Shown: one piece after another, positions 1-9,516 of the stretch | How positions within the stretch are numbered: the first letter of the stretch is position 1 | Layout of the letters: every line of letters starts with the position of its first letter | From: Bacteroidota bacterium | GTDB lineage: Bacteria > Bacteroidota > Bacteroidia > Chitinophagales > Saprospiraceae | Direction: 5' to 3' | NCBI GenBank assembly: GCA_017858735.1 | Contig: JAFMBH010000002.1 | Location: 85,363-149,362, forward strand | Length of the DNA: 64,000 nt | Position numbers and translations under genes: made by a program | The notes under the pieces: generated by a model | The model's database searches: none | Told to the model about the DNA's origin: nothing | What the model saw: the letters and a program-made list of their open reading frames with translations, nothing else

Positions 1-3000
1 GTAACGTCAGGTGGAAAGGGTCCATTTATTTATAGTTGGATATCCCTTGCAACAGGAAGGAATCTGGGTTCCGGCAATGCCATTAAAAATTTACCCGCTG
101 GCAGAATTTTATTAACGGTCATTGATTTATCCAATCCAAGTGTTAGAGGTACAGACACTATAAACATTGGTGTTGCACCAGGACAACCAACGGCCATTGC
201 GGGACCTGATGCGCTGTTAAAGTGTCTTCCCCGTTCATTAACGCTTACAGGTACAGGTACTTCCTCAACACCAGGGTCTGGAATTAATGTAAAATGGACA
301 ACCCCCAATGGTATTATTGAAGGTAACAATGAGCAATCTGTAGTAACTATTACTGAACCTGGATTATATATCTATCAGGTGGAAAACGCGATTGGTTGTA
401 TAGCAAAAGATACCATTGTAATTACTTCTATTCCCTTTTATAAGGCAGATGCAGGACAAGACAAAAGATTGACTTGTGATGTACCAACATCGTTTATAGG
501 CGTTCCTATTTTAACGAAAGGAGATTCTTTGACGGTAACCTGGAAAGCCATTAATGGCGGTCAACTAGACGCAGGACAGGAAAAACTGGATACTCCAACC
601 GTTACTTTTGGCGGTACTTATATCGTAACTGTTAGAAATACAAAGAGTTTTTGTACTAGTTCCGATACGGTTATGGTTACCAACAATGTACTGAAACCCA
701 TAGTTAGTGTTGGTAATGATATAGAAACGGGTTGTAAAGGTGAGTCAGTAACCCTTAAAGCAACAGCACAACCACATCCCAATCCTTTAGATTATTTATG
801 GGAAACACTCAGTGGTTCATTTTTAGGGTTGAATTCTTCGGTGGTAGTAAGTAAGTTGGGAAGTTATTCTGTTTTAGTCCGTGATGTAGCATCGGGTTGT
901 TCTACAAGAGATACCATAAATATTTTGCCAAATGCCGATTATGCCCGATTTACTCTGGCAGATACAACAGCCTGGACTTGTCTCGAGCCAAAAGCTACCT
1001 TAAAGGCTGCATTCAATACACAAAGAGATAAATATAGTATTCTGTGGACTGCCAATGCCGGGGGCATTCTTCCTGTGGGACAAGATACTATGCAACAACC
1101 TAAGGTTGAAAAAACAGGTATTTATACCATCAAAACAACTAATCTTGTTACCGGTTGCGTGCTTTCAGATAGTACCTTGTTAAATGATATCAGGGAGGTA
1201 GTTCAGGCTGATATTATAAAATATGGAGATACCCTAACTTGTAAGGATCCTAAAATGCTATTGGAAGGGGTAGCGGATACTGAAAATAAAGACTTACAAT
1301 ATTTTTGGTTTTTAAATGGCAATCAACTCGCTAAAGATACCTTGGATATTGAGGCAAAAGCAGGTGGATTATTTTCATTTAAAGCAATAAATAAGGTTAG
1401 TTTTTGTGAAGGAATAGATTCGGTTAGAATTATATCACAATTAGATTCTCCAAAAGTTACCCTAATAACCGACCCTAAAATTACGTGTAAGTATCCTCAG
1501 GGAAATATATCCGTTGCTGTTTCCCCAGCAGCAGATTATTCCTATAATTGGTTGACCTTAGACGGTACCATCGCTTCTGGCTTTGACTCTCCCAACCCAA
1601 AAGTGGCTACCAGTGGAACCTATATTCTGCAAATTCAGAATAAGACAACACTTTGTGAGGGTGGTATTGATGTTTTAGTGGGCTTAGATAAATTAGCACC
1701 GGAGGCAAAAATTGTATTTAACGAAACCCAGATTACCTGTACTCGCGATTCGATAGAATTGAAGGTAATGACCACTAACAATAATGCAGCAAGAGATTCT
1801 TATGCATGGCTCGATTCCAAGAGTGATCCTTTAAAATTAGATTCCAGTCTTATTTATAAAGTTAAAAAAGAGGGGACTTATCAACTCATCGCTACAAATA
1901 ATTTTACGGGTTGCCAGTCTGTTGATTCAATTATTATTACAGAGAATAAAAGGTTGCCAGACGCCTTTGCGGTTTTATCGGGCCCAATAACTTGTAATAA
2001 TCCAGTAGTAGAAATTAACGGTCAGAATGGTTCTTCCGTCGGGTCTGATTATCAGGTGTCATGGGTTCCCTTAGACAATCAGGTAAATGCTGTGCAGTTA
2101 ACCACTGATGCCTATTTGGTAAAAGTCAATAAACCAGGAAATTATTCTCTGGATATAAAGGACAAAAGAAATGGTTGTGTAGGTAGTACAAAAATCAATA
2201 TTCCCGATTCGACGCAACGTCCATTAGTTAATTTAGTTACCCCTCAACCCTTGGCGTGTCCAGGTAAATTTACTTTGATAGACACAAAGGGTACAAGCAG
2301 TGGGGCTTCATTCAAGTATTTGTGGAAAACCTTGACTGGAAAAGATACAGTAACAAATAATACCCAATTAAACGGACAGGTAAAACAAGTTGGTACATAC
2401 ACTTTAGACATAGTTAATTCTTTTTCAGGATGTACCTCGAAAGATACCGTGGTGTTTATCCTCGATCCGGCTTTACCATTGGCCAATGCAGGGGTTGATA
2501 CTATTAGTTGTGGGGAAAATATTAATCTTAATGCTAAATTATCTTCTTTAAACACCGGAAAATGGACTGTATCCGGAGGACCTCAGGTCGAGCTTCCCGA
2601 TGATGCAGGTAGTTTTGCTTTTGGATTAAAAGTAGGTAAAAATAATTTCACCTGGACTATTTCTACGGGAAGTTGTGAGGCTTATAGTGTTGATTCTGTC
2701 ACTATTACCCGCGAAACCAATCCTGTTGCAGTGGACGATTTACTCTCTATTCCTACGGGGACAAGAAAGGCTGTTTTAGTGGCCATTCAAAATGATCAGG
2801 TGAGCAAGTTGGGTGGTTTTAAACTGTCTGTGTTGAATCAACCGGTTAAAGGTTTAATTGATTCTGTTTCAGGAGGTATTATCAACTACAAAGTGAAGCC
2901 AGGGGGAAGTGGAGATGATAATTTTTCTTACAAACTATGCAATGATGCCTGCCCTACTTTGTGTGACACAGCAGCGGTAAGGGTTACCATAGCTTTCGAT

Positions 3001-3294
3001 CCTGATGCGCCGCTGCCAATCATTCCTAATACCATCACACCGAATGATGACGGTAAAAATGATGCGCTTGCCTTTGAAATTTTAGATGAATTTCCAGCTG
3101 ACTATCCTGATGCGGAGTTAATAGTTTTTAATAGATGGGGAGATATTGTGTTTACTCAAAGACCTTACAAAAATGAATGGAGAGGGGTGAATTCTATGAA
3201 TCAGCCGCTGCCCGATGGAACCTATTATTATATACTCAGATTGAATGTTCCAAATGGTAAAATTGAAAAAGGAGATGTAACGATTATTCGGTAA
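1..3294 (+). CDS. T9SS-secreted repeat adhesin, gliding-motility type C-terminal domain (5' end outside window)
   Basis: The frame is open from base 1, so the ORF-track start at 379 is only an internal Met; the true start lies upstream. The visible part is about 1097 codons. It carries about ten tandem Ig/PKD-like repeats of 85-95 residues, each opening with a Cys (LTCD, TGCK, WTCL, LTCK, ITCK, ITCT, ITCN) and closing with a GC near a G-x-Y-x-L strand. A cadherin-like segment (AVDDLLSIPTG) follows, then the C-terminal domain IPNTITPNDDGKND...FNRWGD...LPDGTYYY. That ending is the type B sorting domain that sends proteins through the type IX secretion system. It is a paralogue of the gene at 36068. 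Role as a surface adhesin or motility protein is inferred. Confidence 0.9.
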   Translation, partial: VTSGGKGPFIYSWISLATGRNLGSGNAIKNLPAGRILLTVIDLSNPSVRGTDTINIGVAPGQPTAIAGPDALLKCLPRSLTLTGTGTSSTPGSGINVKWTTPNGIIEGNNEQSVVTITEPGLYIYQVENAIGCIAKDTIVITSIPFYKADAGQDKRLTCDVPTSFIGVPILTKGDSLTVTWKAINGGQLDAGQEKLDTPTVTFGGTYIVTVRNTKSFCTSSDTVMVTNNVLKPIVSVGNDIETGCKGESVTLKATAQPHPNPLDYLWETLSGSFLGLNSSVVVSKLGSYSVLVRDVASGCSTRDTINILPNADYARFTLADTTAWTCLEPKATLKAAFNTQRDKYSILWTANAGGILPVGQDTMQQPKVEKTGIYTIKTTNLVTGCVLSDSTLLNDIREVVQADIIKYGDTLTCKDPKMLLEGVADTENKDLQYFWFLNGNQLAKDTLDIEAKAGGLFSFKAINKVSFCEGIDSVRIISQLDSPKVTLITDPKITCKYPQGNISVAVSPAADYSYNWLTLDGTIASGFDSPNPKVATSGTYILQIQNKTTLCEGGIDVLVGLDKLAPEAKIVFNETQITCTRDSIELKVMTTNNNAARDSYAWLDSKSDPLKLDSSLIYKVKKEGTYQLIATNNFTGCQSVDSIIITENKRLPDAFAVLSGPITCNNPVVEINGQNGSSVGSDYQVSWVPLDNQVNAVQLTTDAYLVKVNKPGNYSLDIKDKRNGCVGSTKINIPDSTQRPLVNLVTPQPLACPGKFTLIDTKGTSSGASFKYLWKTLTGKDTVTNNTQLNGQVKQVGTYTLDIVNSFSGCTSKDTVVFILDPALPLANAGVDTISCGENINLNAKLSSLNTGKWTVSGGPQVELPDDAGSFAFGLKVGKNNFTWTISTGSCEAYSVDSVTITRETNPVAVDDLLSIPTGTRKAVLVAIQNDQVSKLGGFKLSVLNQPVKGLIDSVSGGIINYKVKPGGSGDDNFSYKLCNDACPTLCDTAAVRVTIAFDPDAPLPIIPNTITPNDDGKNDALAFEILDEFPADYPDAELIVFNRWGDIVFTQRPYKNEWRGVNSMNQPLPDGTYYYILRLNVPNGKIEKGDVTIIR

Positions 3295-3314
3295 TCTGGT
3301 TTTAGCCCATGAAT

Positions 3315-3355
3315 AAAAAAGGTTTCGCAAAGTAAAATTTGCGAAACCTTTTTTT
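3315..3355. terminator. bidirectional intrinsic terminator
   Basis: Perfect 11-bp stem GGTTTCGCAAA/TTTGCGAAACC with a 6-nt loop, flanked by A6 on the left and T7 on the right. It lies between the convergent adhesin gene and the thiolase gene, so it can end transcription from both sides. Confidence 0.9.
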
Positions 3356-3381
3356 ATGCAACTTTATTTATAAGATCTGCA

Positions 3382-4551
3382 TTATAGTTTTTCGTAGATA
3401 CCCGCAATACCCTGGCCTCCGCCTACACAGGCAGTGACCATCCCGTATTTTTTATTTTGTCTTCCGAGTTCATTGATTAGCTGGGTAGTCAGTTTCGCAC
3501 CTGTACAACCCAGTGGGTGACCCAATGCAACGGCTCCACCGTTAACATTTACAGATTCAGGGTTCAGACAGCCTTCTTTAATTACAGCAAGAGCCTGAGC
3601 GGCAAAGGCTTCGTTAAGCTCCACCAGATCTATATCGGAAAGGGATAAACCAGCTGATTTAAGTGCTTTAGGAATTGCAGCACAAGGCCCCATACCCATA
3701 TACAAAGGATCCACACCACCAACAGAACAGGAAACCATTCTGGCAATGGGTTGCCAATTAAATAATTTCACCATTTCCTCACTGGCAACCAGCACAAAGG
3801 CTGCACCGTCTGATGTCTGAGAAGCATTACCAGCGGTTATAATTCCTTTGGTATCAAAAACAGGTTTAAGTGCTGCTAATGAAGCCAGGGTAGTATCGGG
3901 TCTTACCCCTTCATCTACCGACACTAAGGTAGAAGTTTCGACTCTTTTATTATTTCTTACAGAAACATCCGTAACCTCGATGGGAACGATTTCATCTTTG
4001 AATTTACCTTCCTGGATGGCTTTTGCGGCCTTTTGGTGAGAGCTAACAGAAAATGTATCTGCATCCTCCCTGCTTATTCCATATTTTTTAGCCACGGCCT
4101 CAGCGGTAATGCCCATCCCTGTAAGATAATTAGGTGTTTGGTTAGCCACATCATAATTGGGCGCTAACTTATACCCTGTCATTGGAATTTGGCTCATACT
4201 TTCTGCCCCACCGGCAATAAAAATATGCCCCATTCCCGCGCGAATTTTTGCCACCGCCATGGAAATAGATTCCAATCCTGAGGCACAATATCTGTTAACG
4301 GTTACTCCGGGCACAGGAATACCCAGGGCACGTAAAGAGATTTGCCTTCCAATTTGAAAACCTTGTTCTCCTTCGGGGTTGGCGCAACCTACTATAACGT
4401 CATCAACGATATGTGGATCGAGTTCCGGCACCTGAGCCATAAGATGTTCAATGACCTTTACGGCAATGTCGTCAGATCTGAAATTTTTAAAACTTCCTTT
4501 TTTTGCTTTTCCTACAGCTGATCTATAGGCTTTTATGATATATGCTTCCAT
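3382..4551 (-). CDS. fadA: acetyl-CoA acyltransferase (3-ketoacyl-CoA thiolase)
   Basis: 389 residues, normal length for a degradative thiolase, which cleaves 3-ketoacyl-CoA with CoA to acetyl-CoA and a shortened acyl-CoA in the last step of beta-oxidation. The nucleophilic Cys sits in NRYCASGLE near residue 89; the other conserved blocks are the His of ALGHPLGCTGA and the second Cys of TACVGGGQG near the C terminus. It lies 26 bp downstream of the fused hydratase/dehydrogenase gene on the same strand, the usual fadN-fadA order. No acyl-CoA dehydrogenase gene is adjacent. Confidence 0.95.
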   Translation of the reverse strand: MEAYIIKAYRSAVGKAKKGSFKNFRSDDIAVKVIEHLMAQVPELDPHIVDDVIVGCANPEGEQGFQIGRQISLRALGIPVPGVTVNRYCASGLESISMAVAKIRAGMGHIFIAGGAESMSQIPMTGYKLAPNYDVANQTPNYLTGMGITAEAVAKKYGISREDADTFSVSSHQKAAKAIQEGKFKDEIVPIEVTDVSVRNNKRVETSTLVSVDEGVRPDTTLASLAALKPVFDTKGIITAGNASQTSDGAAFVLVASEEMVKLFNWQPIARMVSCSVGGVDPLYMGMGPCAAIPKALKSAGLSLSDIDLVELNEAFAAQALAVIKEGCLNPESVNVNGGAVALGHPLGCTGAKLTTQLINELGRQNKKYGMVTACVGGGQGIAGIYEKL

Positions 4552-4577
4552 GAATTTTTCTTTTGTGAATGAGAAAA

Positions 4578-6977
4578 TTAGTTTCTGAGAGGTTTATTGT
4601 TCTGAAGCATATATTGAATCCTTTCCTGTGTTTTTTGTTCGCCACACAAGGATAAGAATGCTTCTCTTTCCACATCAAGCAGATATTGTTCACTGACTTG
4701 TTGTGTTCCTGAAAGGTCACCTCCACACAACACATAAGCTATTTTCTGCGCAATTTTAATGTCATGTTCAGAGGCAAAATGACCCAATTTCAACTCATTT
4801 GCCGCTAAATACAAGGGAGCAAGACCCGTTCGGCCAAGAACAGTGATATCGTCACGTAATATAGGCTGCGTGTAATTCCTTGCTAATTGAAGTACTTTTT
4901 GCTGAGCATAAGCAATGGCTCTATCTTTATTTAGCACTACTTCGTCGCGTCCTTTAATTAAGCTGCCATATTTGAATCCTTCATAAGCACTGGTAGCCAC
5001 AGAAGCCAGGGCAATGGCTTTAAATTTTTCTATGAGGGTAGGAATTTGAACGTCACCCTCAAAAAATAAATCTGAAGCTCGAAGGGCATATTCTTTGGTA
5101 CCTCCACCGCCAGGGATAAGGCCTATGCCCGCTTCTACTAATCCTATGTAGGATTCTGCACTAACAACAGCAGCATCACAATGCATTAAAATTTCGCACC
5201 CACCGCCAAATACATAACCTTGAGTGGCTGCAACAACAGGAATAGCAGAATACCTGCAACGCAGTGTAGTTTGTTGGAAGGCGTTGACAGCCATATTTAA
5301 CTGATCGAAATCTTGCTGATAGGCGAGCATGCCAATCATCATCAAATTAGCTCCTACAGAAAAATTAGTAGCTTGATTACCAATAACCAACCCTTTCCAA
5401 CCGCCATCTTCGGCCAGTTGAATGGATTCCTGAATACCCATTAACACTCCTTCTCCAATGGAGTTATGTGGACTGGTGAATTCCAGACATAACACCCCTT
5501 CGCCAATATCATGAAGAATGGTTTCGGATGTTTTGTGAACCGGTGATTTACTTCTGTAATTATCAAGTATTACTAAGCTATCCTGACCAGGAATAGGCTG
5601 ATAAGCCTTCAGTATCTGGTCGTAGTATAATTTTTTACCGTCTTGCTTTGAATAAAAGGAAGTGAACCCGGCGCTTATCATTTCATTGACCCAGGAAGGT
5701 ACTTTCTCCCCTGATTCTTTAATGAGCTGAACCCCTTTTTCAAGTCCGATAATATCCCAATACTCGAAAGGGCCTAATTCCCAGGCAAACCCGGCGCGAA
5801 TGGCATCATCAATTCTGAAGAAACTATCGGCTATTTCAGGTATTCTATTGCTTGCATAAGAAAATAGAGAAACCAATGATTCTTTTATTAAAGCAGCCCC
5901 ATTATCCTGAGCATCAAAAAAATGTCTGATTCTCCTTGGAAGATCATCCATCTGTTTTGCTGCTTTTAAGCTGGGAATATCAGGACGAATACTTGGTTCG
6001 TAAGTCAGAGTATTCAGATTTAAAGCTAAAATGACAGGTTTGCCCTTTTCGTCTTTCTCATTCGTTTTTTTATAAAATCCCTGACCCGATTTATTGCCCA
6101 GGAATTTATTCTCGAGTAAAAAATCAAGATAGGGAGGAACCTCAAAGGAGGAAACTTGTTCGTCGTTGGCGCAGTTCGCCTTTAAACCTCGAATAACATT
6201 TCCTGAGGTATCATGACCTACCAGATCACCTAATCGGAAGGTGCCTGTTTTAGGTCTTCCAATAACTGGTCCGGTTAGCGCATCTACCTCCTCAATGCGA
6301 AGATTATATTTTGAGGTGAGTTGGAACACTTTTGCCATAGCAAAAACGCCAATTCTATTGCCGATAAAAGCAGGAGTGTCCTTGCATAAAACGGTTGTTT
6401 TCCCCAGATAGTGATCTCCGTAATGCATAAAGAAATCAATAACTTCGGGCAGTGTATCCTGGGTGGGAATAACCTCTAAGAGGCGTAAATATCGCGGCGG
6501 ATTAAAAAAATGGGTGCCACAAAAATGCTTTTTAAAATCTTCCGACCGCCCCTCACCCATAAGATGAATAGGTATTCCTGAAGTATTGCTGGTTATCAGA
6601 GAGCCACTTTTTCTAAAAGTATCCACTTTAGCAAAAATCTCTTTTTTGATATCCAGGCGCTCAACCACCACCTCAATAACCCAGTCACAATCGGATATTT
6701 TTGAAAAATCATCTTCAAAATTTCCCGTTTTGATCCTTTTTGCAAAGGCTGCGTCATACAAAGGCGCAGGTTTAGATTTAATTGAAGCCATTAAAGCCTG
6801 GTCTGCTATTTTATTCCTGGCTTTGGGTTGTTTTTTTTCATCATCAGACAAATTATTTGGAATAATGTCTAATAACAAGACGTCGACACCTATATTGGCC
6901 AAGTGACAGGCAATACCCGATCCCATGACCCCGGAACCAAGGACCGCCGCTTTTCTTATTCTTTTTGTCATCCCCAT
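4578..6977 (-). CDS. fadN: 3-hydroxyacyl-CoA dehydrogenase / enoyl-CoA hydratase fusion (FadN type)
   Basis: 799 residues. The N-terminal Rossmann motif GSGVMGSGIA (about residues 14-23) starts the 3-hydroxyacyl-CoA dehydrogenase part, followed by its C-terminal helical domain up to about residue 470. The crotonase-fold enoyl-CoA hydratase part is at the C-terminal side (GYVFGGGCEI and GLVEAGIGLIPGGGG). This order, dehydrogenase first, is that of Bacillus FadN and the reverse of E. coli FadB. It catalyses hydration of enoyl-CoA and NAD-dependent oxidation in beta-oxidation. An internal Met two codons in (MTKRIRK) is an equally good start. It forms an operon with the thiolase downstream. Confidence 0.93.
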   Translation of the reverse strand: MGMTKRIRKAAVLGSGVMGSGIACHLANIGVDVLLLDIIPNNLSDDEKKQPKARNKIADQALMASIKSKPAPLYDAAFAKRIKTGNFEDDFSKISDCDWVIEVVVERLDIKKEIFAKVDTFRKSGSLITSNTSGIPIHLMGEGRSEDFKKHFCGTHFFNPPRYLRLLEVIPTQDTLPEVIDFFMHYGDHYLGKTTVLCKDTPAFIGNRIGVFAMAKVFQLTSKYNLRIEEVDALTGPVIGRPKTGTFRLGDLVGHDTSGNVIRGLKANCANDEQVSSFEVPPYLDFLLENKFLGNKSGQGFYKKTNEKDEKGKPVILALNLNTLTYEPSIRPDIPSLKAAKQMDDLPRRIRHFFDAQDNGAALIKESLVSLFSYASNRIPEIADSFFRIDDAIRAGFAWELGPFEYWDIIGLEKGVQLIKESGEKVPSWVNEMISAGFTSFYSKQDGKKLYYDQILKAYQPIPGQDSLVILDNYRSKSPVHKTSETILHDIGEGVLCLEFTSPHNSIGEGVLMGIQESIQLAEDGGWKGLVIGNQATNFSVGANLMMIGMLAYQQDFDQLNMAVNAFQQTTLRCRYSAIPVVAATQGYVFGGGCEILMHCDAAVVSAESYIGLVEAGIGLIPGGGGTKEYALRASDLFFEGDVQIPTLIEKFKAIALASVATSAYEGFKYGSLIKGRDEVVLNKDRAIAYAQQKVLQLARNYTQPILRDDITVLGRTGLAPLYLAANELKLGHFASEHDIKIAQKIAYVLCGGDLSGTQQVSEQYLLDVEREAFLSLCGEQKTQERIQYMLQNNKPLRN

Positions 6978-7063
6978 CGATTTATTTCATTAGGTTTATA
7001 AATTTAGCGAAATTTCGCTACGTACAAAAATACAAAGCATTTCCATATAAAAGCTATGAGATG

Positions 7064-7783
7064 CTAGGTATTTTTCGAAAAATATATTTTTACGAAATTA
7101 AGAAATTCTCTCTTTAAAATCACCCAGCTCAGGGAAGCAAACTGCACATCTTTGCGCAGCTCCACAGGCATGGCCTCCATTTTTATTCCTGGGGTGTTTG
7201 AAGCTAGTTTTATGACTTCTAAATCGAAAAGATATCTATTTATCTTTGTTTTTAATAATATCTGCCGTCCTTTTTGGCTAAACCCCTTTAAGCCTCCCTG
7301 GGTATCAGTTATTTTTACTTTTAAAAACTTGCCAATAAAAAATTTCAATAATCTGGAGATTGCCGCGCGGTACCAGGGTGTTTGTTGATAGTAATCTGCC
7401 TGTCGGATACCCACCAGAATATCAATTTCTTCATTTTGCAACTTTCGGAATAATCTTACAAAATCAGCTTCAACATAAGGGAAATCAATATCTGTAAAAA
7501 TGATAAATTCTGCGGTTGCCAACTTAAATCCTTCTCTGACTGCAAACCCCTTTCCTTGATTTTCAATGTATTCTATCATTCGAATCGCGGGAATTCTTTC
7601 TTTGATATAATCAATATGTTTTTGTTCCACACCGACAACACTACCATCATTGATGAGAATGGGTTCAATAGAAATATCACTAAGAATTAACTGAAGGCTT
7701 TCTAAATGCTGGCAAACTCTCATTTCCCAATCCTTTATTGGATTAAAGCAAGGTAAAATCAAATGAAGTCGACTAATTGGCAT
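7064..7783 (-). CDS. family 2 glycosyltransferase, DPM1/ALG5-like
   Basis: 239 residues with a GT-A fold: N-terminal LILPCFNP, LINDGS at the nucleotide-binding strand, NQGKGFAVREGF, and a DxD-type metal site in FTDIDFPY. These blocks are typical of polyprenyl-phosphate (dolichyl-phosphate) sugar transferases, which load a sugar onto a lipid carrier. There is no C-terminal membrane segment, so it resembles the soluble type. Donor and acceptor cannot be told from sequence. It stands alone, 86 bp upstream of fadN on the same strand and divergent from exbB. Confidence 0.85.
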   Translation of the reverse strand: MPISRLHLILPCFNPIKDWEMRVCQHLESLQLILSDISIEPILINDGSVVGVEQKHIDYIKERIPAIRMIEYIENQGKGFAVREGFKLATAEFIIFTDIDFPYVEADFVRLFRKLQNEEIDILVGIRQADYYQQTPWYRAAISRLLKFFIGKFLKVKITDTQGGLKGFSQKGRQILLKTKINRYLFDLEVIKLASNTPGIKMEAMPVELRKDVQFASLSWVILKREFLNFVKIYFSKNT

Positions 7784-7943
7784 ATATATGTTGTCCCGTT
7801 AAAAAGCTAAAAATAATATTTTTTGAGTACTTATTTTTTTTATCCTTTTTTAAAGAATTTATAATTAGAAACATACAAAGTCCGTAATCAAAAGCGTTAC
7901 CTTCACATAAATATTTTATTTCAACATTTGAAAAACTAAAGGT

Positions 7944-8645
7944 ATGTTCCTAAAAGGGTCGGCATTATTTTTACAAGCAACGCCAACGTTAGAAAACGCA
8001 GAAAGTGTAGAAACGGTAATGGTTTCGCAAAGTCCTATGTCTATATTAGTTTCTGGCGGACTGATAGGTATTTTTATTTATGTAGTTCTGTTAATTTTAT
8101 CTATTATAGCTGTTTATATATTTTTTGAAAGGTATAGTGCTATCAATAGATCGGAGAAAATTGATCAGCATTTTATGAATAATATCAGGTCGAATGTTGC
8201 TGCCGGAAATATTACAGCAGCCAGAGCGCTTTGTCAGGCTACTGATTCTCCGGTTTCGAGGTTGGTCGAAAAAGGACTTCAACGCATTGGAAAACCTTTG
8301 AGAGATATTGATGCCGCAGTGGAAAATGCCGGAAATCTGGAGGTTTTCAGGTTAGAAAAAAATTTATCTTCCCTCGCAAGTATTGCCGGAGCCGCTCCTA
8401 TGGTCGGTTTCTTTGGAACGGTGACAGGTATGATCCTGGCTTTCTACAACATGGCCTCTCAACAAAATGTTACCCCTTCTTTGCTTGCAGGTGGTATCTA
8501 TCAAGCGTTGCTTACTACCGCTTTTGGACTGGCTATCGGTATTTTTGCCTTCGTTGGCTATAATCTTTTGGTTGCCAAAGTAGATAAGGTCATTTATATG
8601 ATGGAAAGAACCACCACAGAATTTATGGACATGTTGCATGAATAA
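7944..8645 (+). CDS. exbB: ExbB/TolQ family proton-channel protein
   Basis: 233 residues. One membrane segment near residues 35-60 (GLIGIFIYVVLLILSIIAVY) and two more near 145-165 and 180-205. The family signature GFFGTVTGMILAFYNMA is present in the second transmembrane helix. The N terminus (FLKGSALFLQATPT) may be a signal-like extension. ExbB with ExbD uses the proton gradient to energise TonB, which opens outer-membrane receptors. First gene of the operon exbB-exbD-exbD-tonB; several TonB-dependent receptors in this window would depend on such a system. Confidence 0.95.
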   Translation: MFLKGSALFLQATPTLENAESVETVMVSQSPMSILVSGGLIGIFIYVVLLILSIIAVYIFFERYSAINRSEKIDQHFMNNIRSNVAAGNITAARALCQATDSPVSRLVEKGLQRIGKPLRDIDAAVENAGNLEVFRLEKNLSSLASIAGAAPMVGFFGTVTGMILAFYNMASQQNVTPSLLAGGIYQALLTTAFGLAIGIFAFVGYNLLVAKVDKVIYMMERTTTEFMDMLHE

Positions 8646-8669
8646 TTTATTGGCCTAAAATATCATAAC

Positions 8670-9071
8670 ATGGCTTTAAAAAAAAGAAGTAAGATTAGTG
8701 CTGAATTTAGTATGTCCTCACTAACTGATATTATATTTCTTTTACTCATTTTCTTTATGCTCACTTCTACTCTGGTGAAAATCGAGGCAGTAGATTTACC
8801 AGAATCTGATTCGAAAACGGTCGCCCCAGTGTCAGTTGCAGTTATGTTATATCAATCTGGAATCTATAAAATTGAATCAGCAGAAATTGAGGAATTGCAG
8901 TTAGAAAATGTATTGAGAAATAAATACCAGGAATCAGGGGCTTCAACTGATTTTACCGTGACGATAGTGGCTGAAAAAGGTACCCCGTTTGAAAGAGTAG
9001 TAAGATTAATGACGCTGGCAGAAAAAATGAAAGTTAAAGCTATTTTGGCCACCCAGCCCAGAAAAAATTAA
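8670..9071 (+). CDS. exbD: ExbD/TolR family protein (first copy)
   Basis: 133 residues: basic cytoplasmic N terminus, a single membrane helix with the essential Asp (SSLTDIIFLLLIFFML, about residues 15-34) and a periplasmic domain. It starts 24 bp after exbB. The N-terminal 35 residues are nearly the same as those of the next gene while the periplasmic parts differ strongly, so the two are paralogues that probably form a mixed ExbD dimer. The proton-conducting Asp is intact. Confidence 0.94.
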   Translation: MALKKRSKISAEFSMSSLTDIIFLLLIFFMLTSTLVKIEAVDLPESDSKTVAPVSVAVMLYQSGIYKIESAEIEELQLENVLRNKYQESGASTDFTVTIVAEKGTPFERVVRLMTLAEKMKVKAILATQPRKN

Positions 9072-9081
9072 GTGCTTAATT

Positions 9082-9486
9082 ATGCCTATCAAGAAAAAAT
9101 CGAAAATTTCGGCCGAGTTTAATATGTCTTCTTTGACTGACATTATTTTCCTTTTGTTGATTTTCTTTATGCTTACGTCGTCTATCGTTGCCCCCAATGC
9201 ATTAAATCTTAAATTACCAGGGACAAGTCAGAAGAAGGCAACGCAACAAGAAGACTACGATGAGGTTTTTATATCGAAGTCAGGCGTTTTTGAGTTAAAT
9301 GGGAAAGTCAAATCTTTACCAGAAATTGAAGCGTTTTTGTTGGAAAAGTCAATGGATAAACCCGAGGATTTTAGTTTTATCATTCAACCAGAAAGAGAAA
9401 CACCGGTCGAATTTGTTGTATCTATTATGGATATTGCCTTAAGACTTAAAATTAATGGGGTTTTGGCTACCGCTCCCGTTGAATAA
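9082..9486 (+). CDS. exbD: ExbD/TolR family protein (second copy)
   Basis: 134 residues, with the same layout as its neighbour: basic N terminus, one helix with the conserved Asp in SLTDIIF, and a periplasmic domain (residues 45-134) that differs from copy one. It starts 10 bp after the first copy, and tonB follows 30 bp later. Paired exbD genes before tonB are common in Bacteroidota. Confidence 0.94.
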   Translation: MPIKKKSKISAEFNMSSLTDIIFLLLIFFMLTSSIVAPNALNLKLPGTSQKKATQQEDYDEVFISKSGVFELNGKVKSLPEIEAFLLEKSMDKPEDFSFIIQPERETPVEFVVSIMDIALRLKINGVLATAPVE

Positions 9487-9516
9487 GATTTATTTTTTGC
9501 CTTTAAATAATATGTT

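Noticed and set aside
2244-2555. Minus-strand ORF inside the adhesin gene, and many similar ones
   Set aside because: They are shadows of long genes with strong domain evidence on the opposite strand.
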